DNA from: Lachnospiraceae bacterium
Lineage (GTDB): Bacteria > Bacillota > Clostridia > Lachnospirales > Lachnospiraceae
Reading direction: 5' to 3'
Assembly (NCBI GenBank): GCA_017623675.1
Contig: JAGAOO010000040.1
Location: 43,216 to 107,215, forward strand
DNA length: 64,000 nucleotides
The position numbers and the translations under genes were made by a program. The notes under the pieces were generated by a model, which was not told the origin of the DNA, made no database searches, and saw nothing but the letters and a program-made list of their open reading frames with translations. This document shows, one piece after another, positions 1-7,799 of this stretch (position 1 is its first letter; every line of letters starts with the position of its first letter).

Positions 1-1817
1 TTGCTGTCACTTAACGTAAATTCATACTTTCCGCCATTTGATGTTACGGAAATAGGTGTTCCATCCTCATAGGTAACTGCTACCGGATTAGTCGCCAATC
101 CAGATTCAGTTTCACCAGCTGGTGCTGTTGCCTCATTCGGTGTCACTATAACCTTAATGCTCTTTGTCTGCCAATTTGCAAGTTCTGACTCTTGAATCGC
201 AGTTCCAGTTGGTGTTCCGTCTAGTACATAGTAGTCTACATCAAACGTCGGAGCTAATAAATCGAACTTAATATTACTAATATCTATATATTGGCTACCA
301 TTTGTCTCGTTTCCCACGTTATCGGATATATAATAATAAATTTTATCACTCTTATTCTCAAATTTGTATAAAATATCACATGTATTACCTAAAAAGCTTT
401 CCGTATTCCAATTTATATTGTCAAATGAATAATGCAATTCCTTTAATCCGCTCTCATTATCTCTTGCAGTTATTCGAATCTTCACCTGATTCTCATCATC
501 CTGTTTTTTATTAACAGTATAATCCAAAGTTCCTTGGGCATCACCATTAATCAACAGCACTGCACTGTCATCACTAGGTGCTGTATAATCAAATTTTATT
601 TCATTAGAACTTACACTTTCTGATACAATTGAATTTTTCTTGTATCTAACATATACCTTCTTAATTCCTATATTTGTATCATATCCTACAGTCTTGGTGA
701 ATATCATATTCGTCCCCTCAACTGTTCCGTACGCATTATTCCAATCCGCTTCTTCTAGTGCATCATTATTGTTCTTTACCGCCATTTGCACTGTACAGCC
801 TGTTGGAATATTTGACGTTGGAATTGTATATGTCACTGCTACAGAATCACTTTTTCCATAGTATGGATTGAAAGTTGAAAAAGTTCCATTCGGCGTAGGT
901 AAATTTGACGATTCTGCTACAACCCTACCCGCATTGGTACTATTAATCACAAATGTTCCTCCTGTAGCTGTACTCAAATAATCTGTTCCACCTACCGTAA
1001 ATGTTGTTAGTTCATAATTCGTAACCGGTGTTATTGTCAAAGAGAAATTTTCAGCATCTGACAATGGCTTATAAAAATTAGTACCGTCTTTTTTACAAAA
1101 TGCATCATCAGGTATTGTTACGGTTGTATTCGTTGCTACAACGCTATATGAATCAACATCCTTTGTTGTTATTACCACTGCGGGTGTTGGCACCTCGTCA
1201 GATACCATCTTAACAATATCGGAAGCCTTTATTGTAATGGTTGCATATCGCTTTCCACTTTCGAACGAATACACTGGCATAGCAGATGGGGTCACAGTAT
1301 CTATCTGTTTAGACTTATCCAATTCTACTTTAATTTTAACCTCTGTATTTGCATTTGTGTCTGCACTAATTTTGTAATTTGATCCGTCTTTAGTGGCTCC
1401 ATCCACATTTTTTATAGTTGAATCACCTGTAGTGACGGAAAAAGATGTATCGGATTTTACAACTGTATAAATAGTTTCTGAAATATCAATATCTCCAACC
1501 ATAATACTGGTTTCAGAAACGCCAAATTTTGTATCACTTATACCCTCTCTAAAGGTCGGTTGAATTGCATATGTACCCGCACTTACACTTGAAAATGCAA
1601 ATTTATAATATTCTCCAGGAATTCCCACAATAGCATCTCCTGAAGAAGGCTGCAAACTCAATCCAGTAATATATTCATCAGCCGTTATTGTAACAGTTGC
1701 ACCTGCCGCATACACGCTCACCTCCGGCAACACATTCCCAATTGGCATCAGTGTCATCATCAGTGCCATACCAAAGGCCATTATGCTTTTTATACTTTGT
1801 TTTAGTTTCATCTTCAT
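1..1817 (-). CDS. Large secreted surface protein, C-terminus beyond left edge
   Basis: The frame is open from an ATG at 1817 to the window edge, so about 605 residues of a longer protein are visible. A GAGGAGAG ribosome site precedes the start; a second ATG two codons on is possible. The N-terminus is a classical signal peptide: basic start (MKMKLKQ), hydrophobic run, and a VYAAGA cleavage region near residues 36-41. The rest is Thr/Ser/Asp/Val-rich and looks like repeated Ig-like or invasin-like beta modules, with DNESG and DNVGNET turns as in Ig-like repeats of adhesins. No catalytic motif is seen. It starts 15 bp after the repeat-array membrane protein, so it is probably the last gene of the kinase operon and may be its surface output. 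The anchor type cannot be seen. Confidence 0.75.
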   Translation of the reverse strand, partial: MKMKLKQSIKSIMAFGMALMMTLMPIGNVLPEVSVYAAGATVTITADEYITGLSLQPSSGDAIVGIPGEYYKFAFSSVSAGTYAIQPTFREGISDTKFGVSETSIMVGDIDISETIYTVVKSDTSFSVTTGDSTIKNVDGATKDGSNYKISADTNANTEVKIKVELDKSKQIDTVTPSAMPVYSFESGKRYATITIKASDIVKMVSDEVPTPAVVITTKDVDSYSVVATNTTVTIPDDAFCKKDGTNFYKPLSDAENFSLTITPVTNYELTTFTVGGTDYLSTATGGTFVINSTNAGRVVAESSNLPTPNGTFSTFNPYYGKSDSVAVTYTIPTSNIPTGCTVQMAVKNNNDALEEADWNNAYGTVEGTNMIFTKTVGYDTNIGIKKVYVRYKKNSIVSESVSSNEIKFDYTAPSDDSAVLLINGDAQGTLDYTVNKKQDDENQVKIRITARDNESGLKELHYSFDNINWNTESFLGNTCDILYKFENKSDKIYYYISDNVGNETNGSQYIDISNIKFDLLAPTFDVDYYVLDGTPTGTAIQESELANWQTKSIKVIVTPNEATAPAGETESGLATNPVAVTYEDGTPISVTSNGGKYEFTLSDS

Positions 1818-1832
1818 CTCGTCTCTCCTCCC

Positions 1833-2699
1833 TTACGAAATCTCATCATCTGTATGGGTTATTATAAAGTCTAATACCTTTGCTACGGTTCCCGGCTGGG
1901 TAAATATTTCATTTGGCAATTGTATTACGCCGGCAACATTGCTTTCTGCCAATATGGTTGTTGATTCTTCTGACGGATGCATATCTTCTCCTCCAGTATC
2001 TTTTGTTTTATTACTTAATACGGTTGTTCCTTCTTCTTCCGAAGTTTGGTTCAATACCGATGCTTCCTCTTCTTTCGGCGTCTGACTTAGTACCGTTGTT
2101 TCCTCTTCCTCCGGCGACTGACTCAGTACTGATGTTTCCTCTTCCTCCGGTGGCTGACTCAGTACTGATGTTTCTTCTTCCTCCGGCGTCTGACTCAGTA
2201 CTGATGTTTCCTCTTCCTCCGATGCCTGGCTTAACACTGTCGTTTCTTCCTCATTCGGAGCAGCCTGATTCAATACGGTAGTTTCCTCTTCCGGATTGAA
2301 TTCCTCCGACTGGTATACATGGAAAACGGTATTCGTGACATCTTCCTTTGTTGCCGCTGATTCCCGATTGATATTTTTATTTACTTCTGTAGTGCCATTG
2401 CTTCTTCCCGCTATCTTTCCAGAGGCTCCGTTTCGTCCTCCAATCAATGCATCCGTATTGGTTTGCCGTACCCTAATTTTTCCGGTATCCGTCGATGCTT
2501 TAATGGAAGTCTGCTTGGAAGCATTAGCTTCATATCCTTCTTTTCGAATTTTCTCTATGGTCTTCTTTTCCGTTCGTCCGGATATATCACCGAACACCTT
2601 CGGAATGTCCCATTTTACAAATAATATGATTGCAAATACAAGGCAGATGACAGCCAGTGCCATACCGCCGTAAGCCATTATGGTAAATACTGTAGCCAT
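1833..2699 (-). CDS. Membrane protein with EEET[T/S]VL phosphothreonine-like repeat array
   Basis: The protein has 288 residues and a single N-terminal membrane helix (about 8-29), then a basic linker, then an acidic repeat region at residues 137-230. The repeat is 12 residues (36 bp), of type EEETTVLSQ plus a three-residue spacer such as TPE, with eight recognisable units and a ninth degenerate one (EESTTIL). The first Thr is kept in all but one unit (EEEASVL), while the next position alternates T/S. Leu sits at +3 from that Thr, a position FHA domains read. It lies 3 bp after the Ser/Thr kinase gene, with AAGGAGGAATAACAG before the ATG. I infer a substrate or scaffold of the neighbouring kinase, read by the FHA protein of the same operon. 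No enzymatic domain is visible. Confidence 0.7.
   Translation of the reverse strand: MATVFTIMAYGGMALAVICLVFAIILFVKWDIPKVFGDISGRTEKKTIEKIRKEGYEANASKQTSIKASTDTGKIRVRQTNTDALIGGRNGASGKIAGRSNGTTEVNKNINRESAATKEDVTNTVFHVYQSEEFNPEEETTVLNQAAPNEEETTVLSQASEEEETSVLSQTPEEEETSVLSQPPEEEETSVLSQSPEEEETTVLSQTPKEEEASVLNQTSEEEGTTVLSNKTKDTGGEDMHPSEESTTILAESNVAGVIQLPNEIFTQPGTVAKVLDFIITHTDDEIS
2010..2291 (-). repeat. 36-bp coding tandem repeat (12-residue units)
   Basis: About eight imperfect 36-bp units encode the EEET[T/S]VL array. Substitutions between units are mostly at third positions or in the spacer, which suggests selection on the TxVL core rather than very recent slippage. Confidence 0.8.
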
Positions 2700-2702
2700 C
2701 TG

Positions 2703-4835
2703 TTATTCCTCCTTTGTTGCATCTTCACTGCTGTCTTGTGTATCTGTATTCGTATCTATCAGCGTCTCGCCTTCTACCGGTCCACCGGAACCTCCTTGGG
2801 ATTCCTCTGTGGCATCTCCCTCATTTCCTGACTCATCCTGAGGGGAACGATTTAAAAATGGCTGAAGACTGTTGGTCAAAGCCTTCCATTCAAAATTATC
2901 ACTAATTCCGGGTATCTGGCTTCCTGCATTATAAACCTCCAGAATGTCCGGTGCATCCCAGGAAGATACATCCGGATTCTTAGCCTTGTACTGATTATAC
3001 AAGAACCTCAAATGGCTGACATAAACGGCCTGACCGGAAGCTCCCATAAGACTTTCTGCTTCCTGATACATGGCAACTGCCTCATCCGTTTCACCCAACG
3101 CACTGTAGATTTCCGCCTTATCAATGAGTACATCTTCATATATGGTAGGATTCTCTTCCTTATCAATCTGTGAAAGTACGTTGTCACAACAGGTCAACGC
3201 TTCATAATAATACATCTCTGCATTCTGCTGTGTTTCATCTGCATTTGCCGCCAAACTTTGATAGGCGCTAATCAGATATAAATTATAGTAGTAATAGTAA
3301 TTAGAACTATTACTAATCGATGTGCCATTTTTATTCAAATCTGTAATGGCAGCCGTCAATACCCGTACTGCCGATTCATCTGCACCCTCGATATTCCCAA
3401 TATTTCTGGTATACACCATTCCCAGAATCTTATAATTCATAAATTTCGCTTCGCTGATTGCCATTCCTGCATTATTGGATTCGAATTCTGCCAAATCTGT
3501 AGCCAACTCCTGATAATTCGGATTTGGTTCTGACATAATCATTGCCATGGCAATATAATGCTGTGCATTTTCTCCATATTCATCCGATCTCTCATCAATC
3601 ATACGAAAATACTTCAAAGATGCATCGTAACTTTGCAAATCAAAATATGTAAGTCCCATCTGATATAACAAACGGTTATTTTTTGAAAGGTTCTTGCTGC
3701 TGTTGATGTAAGAAGCGATGGTTTCCAAACCTTTTTCCGGATCATTCAGATTATTTACATAAACATTCAGAATCTTAATGTACGCTTCTTCATTCTTTGG
3801 ACTCACCTGTATAGCATCCTGATATTCCAGAATCGCCTGCTCATAATTTCCTGCGTAACGGTAGTCGTCGCCAACGCTGATAATATTCATATAATTCTGG
3901 TTAATCAGATTGCGCTGTCCGGCAAATCCCATCAAAGATATACCGGTAAAAACCAATGTCATTGCGGCAGCTGCCACAAACATTCCAAATTTCTTTTTGG
4001 ACTGTTTCTTAAACTGCTCGTCCAACTCATCATAGTGGTCTAAGGCATATAACAATTCCGAACATGATTGATATCTGTCATTGGGATTCGGTTGGGTACA
4101 TTTCACCAGAATCTTTTCCAAACCACTGGACAATGCCGGATTCCATTGACGAATCGGCTTAATCTCATACGGAGGTTCACAAGGATTCATTCCTGTGACA
4201 ATATGATACAAAGTTGCTCCAAGACAGTAAATATCCGTTCTGGCATCTGTATTATAGATTCCTCGTCCCTGTGCATCACCGAACTGCTCCGGAGCCGCAT
4301 AACCTCTGGTTCCAAGAGCTGTCGTATCAGCATTATTTTCAATCTTATATTCTTTTGCAGTACCGAAGTCAATCAGCTTCACATTTCCATCCGGCTTCAA
4401 CATGACATTGGACGGCTTCATATCACGATAAATAATAGGCGGATCCATGGAATGAAGGTAATCCAAAGCACTACTTAATTGCTTTGCCCACTCAATCACC
4501 TTTTCCTGTGGTTGTGCCCCCTCTTCTTTCAAAATCTCACTAATTGGGCGACCTTCCACATAATCCATGACAACATAAACCTTGTTATCCTTTTGAATAA
4601 TGTCAACGATTCGAGGCAATACCGGATGGTCTACCTTTTTCAGAATATTTGCTTCTCTCTCTAAACCCTTCAAAAGAGTCTGGGTATCCTTGGAACCATC
4701 ATCCTTAATCTCTTTAATCGCCCACTGCTTATTCAGGCGTAAATCCATAGCCACATAAACTACAGACATACCGCCTCTGCCGATTTCCTTCAATATTTCG
4801 TATTTTCCGTCTAGTACTGTACCCTTATCTGTCAT
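2703..4835 (-). CDS. Transmembrane Ser/Thr protein kinase with extracytoplasmic TPRs
   Basis: A 710-residue PknB-type (Hanks) kinase. The kinase domain spans about residues 10-270: glycine loop GRGGMS (19-24), catalytic Lys41, YRD catalytic loop with Asp138 and K140/N143, DFG (156-158), GTRGYAAPE activation segment to 183. HRD is YRD here, which keeps the catalytic Asp. A single membrane helix follows at about 285-304. The outer part has TPR-like helices (for example AGNYEQAILEYQDAI) and an acidic Gly/Ser/Thr tail, instead of the PASTA repeats of PrkC/PknB, so it probably senses something other than muropeptides. The start has GGGAGAATAAA before the ATG. PP2C and FHA genes lie upstream in the same operon. 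Confidence 0.95.
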   Translation of the reverse strand: MTDKGTVLDGKYEILKEIGRGGMSVVYVAMDLRLNKQWAIKEIKDDGSKDTQTLLKGLEREANILKKVDHPVLPRIVDIIQKDNKVYVVMDYVEGRPISEILKEEGAQPQEKVIEWAKQLSSALDYLHSMDPPIIYRDMKPSNVMLKPDGNVKLIDFGTAKEYKIENNADTTALGTRGYAAPEQFGDAQGRGIYNTDARTDIYCLGATLYHIVTGMNPCEPPYEIKPIRQWNPALSSGLEKILVKCTQPNPNDRYQSCSELLYALDHYDELDEQFKKQSKKKFGMFVAAAAMTLVFTGISLMGFAGQRNLINQNYMNIISVGDDYRYAGNYEQAILEYQDAIQVSPKNEEAYIKILNVYVNNLNDPEKGLETIASYINSSKNLSKNNRLLYQMGLTYFDLQSYDASLKYFRMIDERSDEYGENAQHYIAMAMIMSEPNPNYQELATDLAEFESNNAGMAISEAKFMNYKILGMVYTRNIGNIEGADESAVRVLTAAITDLNKNGTSISNSSNYYYYYNLYLISAYQSLAANADETQQNAEMYYYEALTCCDNVLSQIDKEENPTIYEDVLIDKAEIYSALGETDEAVAMYQEAESLMGASGQAVYVSHLRFLYNQYKAKNPDVSSWDAPDILEVYNAGSQIPGISDNFEWKALTNSLQPFLNRSPQDESGNEGDATEESQGGSGGPVEGETLIDTNTDTQDSSEDATKEE

Positions 4836-4850
4836 TTTATTCTCCCTGAT

Positions 4851-5624
4851 TTAATATGATTTCAACAGAACCATGGAAATATTATCCTGCTCTTTTCTTT
4901 GCTTCACTAAATCTGTTAAATAAATACAATTCTGACGCATTACAGTTGGATTCACACATGCTTGCGGTCCCAACTGTTCTAGCATCTCCTGCTTGCTGAT
5001 TTCATGGCAGAAACCATCCGAGCAGATTAAATATGCGGTGTTTGGTGCAGCAGTGCCCTGATAAAATGCAGGTTCTACTACTGGTGATGCTCCTATACAT
5101 TGTAACAGAATACTTCTTCTTGGATCACGCAACGCTTCCTCCGGTGTCAAACGTCCCAATGCCACCTCTCTGGCAACAACAGACTGATCCTCTGTCATTT
5201 GCCGTACTTCTGAATCCGTCAATTCATAGATGCGGCTGTCTCCTACATGTATAATCAAATACTGATTTTGATATAATAACAACGCTGACAAGGTAGTACC
5301 CAATCCTGCATTATTCTGAATTCCATACTTTCCAAGCTTTGTATTTTCCTCCAAAGCCAATGCTTTCCAGTCATTAATTACCGTATTAGAATCAAATGCT
5401 CCGGTAGCTGCCATGGTAGCAAATGTAGTATCAAACCAATTACAAAATGCATGTATTACCTCTTTACTTGCCAATTCACCTTCTGACAATCCACCCATCC
5501 CATCACATACAATAGCAAATACTGCCCTTCCTTTTGGTGTATCAAGCATTTTAATTGCAATGGAATCCTGATTGGTGTGTTTTCTCAAACCCACATCCGT
5601 ATTATATGCTACAAAATAGTTCAT
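4851..5624 (-). CDS. PP2C-family Ser/Thr protein phosphatase
   Basis: A 257-residue PPM/PP2C phosphatase of the PrpC/Stp type. Metal-binding motifs are visible: NQDS (18-21), DGMGG (41-45), GDSRIY (128-133), TEDQS (144-148), SDGF (202-205) and a C-terminal QDN. No membrane segment, so it is cytosolic. It lies 15 bp upstream of the membrane kinase gene and presumably reverses that kinase's phosphorylation; adjacent prpC/prkC pairs are common in Firmicutes. The start has AAAGGAGAGAGCAA before the ATG. Confidence 0.95.
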   Translation of the reverse strand: MNYFVAYNTDVGLRKHTNQDSIAIKMLDTPKGRAVFAIVCDGMGGLSEGELASKEVIHAFCNWFDTTFATMAATGAFDSNTVINDWKALALEENTKLGKYGIQNNAGLGTTLSALLLYQNQYLIIHVGDSRIYELTDSEVRQMTEDQSVVAREVALGRLTPEEALRDPRRSILLQCIGASPVVEPAFYQGTAAPNTAYLICSDGFCHEISKQEMLEQLGPQACVNPTVMRQNCIYLTDLVKQRKEQDNISMVLLKSY

Positions 5625-5651
5625 TTGCTCTCTCCTTTGGTTGGTTCCTGT

Positions 5652-6998
5652 CTACCACAAACTATAAATGAATTCTTCATCTCCCAAGAATATTTTACAG
5701 TTGTTCAACAATAACTTTTCTGTTCCCGGTGTCACCTGTTCTCCATTCACATAAGTACAATTCGTAGATCTTTCATCTCTGACATAATATGCACCATTTC
5801 GCTTAATAATTGTACAATGAACACGGCTAACCGCTGAATTATCCGCCACGGTATAATTCACTCCATTGACTGACTTTCCAATTACGAACTCCTCATCTGT
5901 CAAAGGAATATTTTCTCCGGTCTTCACCCGAACCAAATGAGGATTTGGTACTTTTGTTTGTTGCAAGCCTGCATCCTGTGGTGTGATTCGAGGTTGTGGA
6001 TTCACTGGTGCTGTTGGCTGTACCGGCTGTATCGGTGGTACTGGCGCCGTTGGCTGTACCGGCTGCGGCTCTACAGGCTGTACCGGTGGCACTGGTGCCG
6101 TTGGCTGTACCGGCTGTGGCTCTACCGGTGTTGGTTGCACTGCAGATGTTGCTTCATTCATTCGCTCGATTTTAGCATTCATTTCCTCCGGCATTGGTTC
6201 AAACTCTATATCATCCTCCGGTATCACACCCATTACTGGTGTAGCCGGGGTTGCCGGTTCTGCTACCACCGGTTCTACGACCGGAGCTACTGGAACTACC
6301 GGTTCTGCTACCACCGGTTCTACGACCGGAGCTACTGGGGTTACCGGCTCTGCTACCACCGGTTCTACGACCGGAGCTGCTGGAGCTACCGGTTCTGCTA
6401 CTACCGGTTCCTCTATTTTCTCTTCAACAATTTCGATACCTGCATCCCTCATTAACCCATGAATCAAACGCAAGAACGATTTCAATTCAAATTCGCTGTT
6501 AACTGCTGTCAGCAGCTTTGCAACATAATTTCCATCATCACTATTCAAATAAACTGCATTTGCCAATATATTACGGAAGAAGTTTGGCAGTTCATCCTCT
6601 TCCATTGTCGCCTTCTTACCCGGCATACAGATGATTCTTGCCTTCTTTGCTTCAGCATCCATATAGATGCATTCTACATTCATTACTGCGTATGCCAGAT
6701 TAATTTCCTGCTCCTCCATACGAACCAACGTACTTACTATATTTTCAAATGAATTCAGAATCAGTTCCTCTGTTACAACATCCTTCAATTGTTCTGCCAG
6801 AGTCTCTTTCTTATCTATGTATGCATACATATAATTATGTCCATTTTCATATGCTGCACCCATTAGCAAAACGCCGGGAATCTTGCCTTCTTTGCACTGC
6901 TTCAATACCAGGCCATCCATCATTTCTCCATCTTGAATCTGATACTCCAAAACTGCTCTGTTATCCCGAAGGGAATGCTTCAGTAATTCTGCTTTCAT
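5652..6998 (-). CDS. FHA-domain protein with Pro/Val/Glu-rich repeat linker
   Basis: About 448 residues from the ATG at 6998, which has GGGAGGTAGAACG before it; a GTG 15 bp upstream is in frame but would include the ribosome site. The N-terminal ~200 residues form a folded domain like those that precede FHA in clostridial proteins (DUF6382-like, recalled, not verified). A low-complexity linker follows: a 15-residue repeat around APVVEPVVAEP (about three copies) and a second VEPQPVQPTAP-type repeat. The C-terminal ~95 residues are an FHA domain with VIGK, SRVH, TNCTYVNG and a final IYSLW strand. It should bind phosphothreonine, and as first gene of the kinase/phosphatase operon it is the likely reader of the EEET[T/S]VL array. 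Confidence 0.9.
   Translation of the reverse strand: MKAELLKHSLRDNRAVLEYQIQDGEMMDGLVLKQCKEGKIPGVLLMGAAYENGHNYMYAYIDKKETLAEQLKDVVTEELILNSFENIVSTLVRMEEQEINLAYAVMNVECIYMDAEAKKARIICMPGKKATMEEDELPNFFRNILANAVYLNSDDGNYVAKLLTAVNSEFELKSFLRLIHGLMRDAGIEIVEEKIEEPVVAEPVAPAAPVVEPVVAEPVTPVAPVVEPVVAEPVVPVAPVVEPVVAEPATPATPVMGVIPEDDIEFEPMPEEMNAKIERMNEATSAVQPTPVEPQPVQPTAPVPPVQPVEPQPVQPTAPVPPIQPVQPTAPVNPQPRITPQDAGLQQTKVPNPHLVRVKTGENIPLTDEEFVIGKSVNGVNYTVADNSAVSRVHCTIIKRNGAYYVRDERSTNCTYVNGEQVTPGTEKLLLNNCKIFLGDEEFIYSLW
5990..6415 (-). repeat. Pro-rich coding repeats in the FHA protein
   Basis: Two families of in-frame repeats: 45-bp units encoding VAPVVEPVVAEP-type peptides at about 6230-6415, and units encoding QPVQPTAPVPP-type peptides at about 5990-6130. 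They form an extended linker between the N-terminal domain and the FHA domain. Copy number is likely variable between strains. Confidence 0.65.
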
Positions 6999-7060
6999 CG
7001 TTCTACCTCCCACTTTTTTCTTATATTTCTTCCTCCAAATGAGTATACGTCACTATTTCC

Positions 7061-7089
7061 ATCATATGTTACCAATTTGTAAATGTCAA
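7061..7089 (-). promoter_or_regulatory. Sigma-A promoter of the FHA-phosphatase-kinase operon
   Basis: On the minus strand a perfect TTGACA (7084-7089) is followed after exactly 17 bp by TATGAT (7061-7066). It lies about 65 bp upstream of the FHA gene start, in the divergent region shared with the sigma-factor gene. Confidence 0.75.
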
Positions 7090-7273
7090 CATTTTTTACC
7101 ATTTTTTCATATATTTTACATCGATTATATATATGTACCATCTATTCTTTTACACATCCATTATGTATAATATCTACCGATTTTTTTCTTGCACTTTTTT
7201 GTTTTTCATGCAACACTTTTTGTAGTTTATAACACTATTAGATTAGAAATGCATTTCAGAGAGGGGTGACCAA

Positions 7274-7783
7274 ATGGACACACAAGAAGAGTTATTGGTT
7301 CAGCGCGCCTGCCATCAAGATACAGAGGCTTTTGCCGAACTATACCGGACCGTATATAAAGATTTATACCGTTTTGCTCTTTATACGCTGGGAAATCCGG
7401 AGGATGCTGAGGATGTAGTCAGTGATACTGTGGCTGATGCATTTACATCCATACATAAGCTTCGCAAGACCGCCGCCTTTCGTCCATGGATTTTCAAAAT
7501 ATTAACCAATAAATGTAAAATGATGCTTAAAAGCTATACCCAACGCACGTTGGAATTAGATACCGATATCCATATGCCGGATAGAAATTATGCAGAGATA
7601 CAAGATGTTCGCAATGCATTTGCAAAATTAAACGCAAATGAACGTCTAATCCTGTCTCTCACTGTATTTGCCGGCTACAGTAACGAAGAAGCTGCCAGTT
7701 TGATGCACATGAAATCAGGAACTCTTCGTTCTGTCAAAAGCAGGGCAATGGATAAGATGGAAACAGAATTACATCCAGTTTGA
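7274..7783 (+). CDS. ECF-like sigma-70 family RNA polymerase sigma factor
   Basis: A 169-residue small sigma factor. Region 2 is at about residues 8-75 (LYRFALYTLGNPEDAEDVVSD is the usual core-binding/-10 helix pattern), with a short linker and no region 3. Region 4 lies at about 105-165, with a helix-turn-helix (GYSNEEAASLMHMKSGTL, then VKSR). GAGAGGGG precedes the ATG by 7 bp. It is co-transcribed with a membrane-anchored beta-propeller protein starting 16 bp downstream, in the place usually held by an anti-sigma factor. No clear ECF promoter could be assigned in the upstream 260 bp. Confidence 0.9.
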   Translation: MDTQEELLVQRACHQDTEAFAELYRTVYKDLYRFALYTLGNPEDAEDVVSDTVADAFTSIHKLRKTAAFRPWIFKILTNKCKMMLKSYTQRTLELDTDIHMPDRNYAEIQDVRNAFAKLNANERLILSLTVFAGYSNEEAASLMHMKSGTLRSVKSRAMDKMETELHPV

Positions 7784-7799
7784 AAGGAGGCTGTTCAAA

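Noticed and set aside
2010-2291. CRISPR array
   Set aside because: Units are contiguous 36-bp coding repeats without spacers, in frame with a membrane protein.
5937-6462. Cys/Trp-rich plus-strand ORFs opposite the FHA gene
   Set aside because: They mirror the Pro/Val/Glu repeat codons of the minus-strand FHA gene, have no ribosome site and show extreme composition.
7014-7273. ECF autoregulatory promoter for the sigma factor
   Set aside because: TGCAAC near 7209 is suggestive, but no partner at the right spacing is clear.
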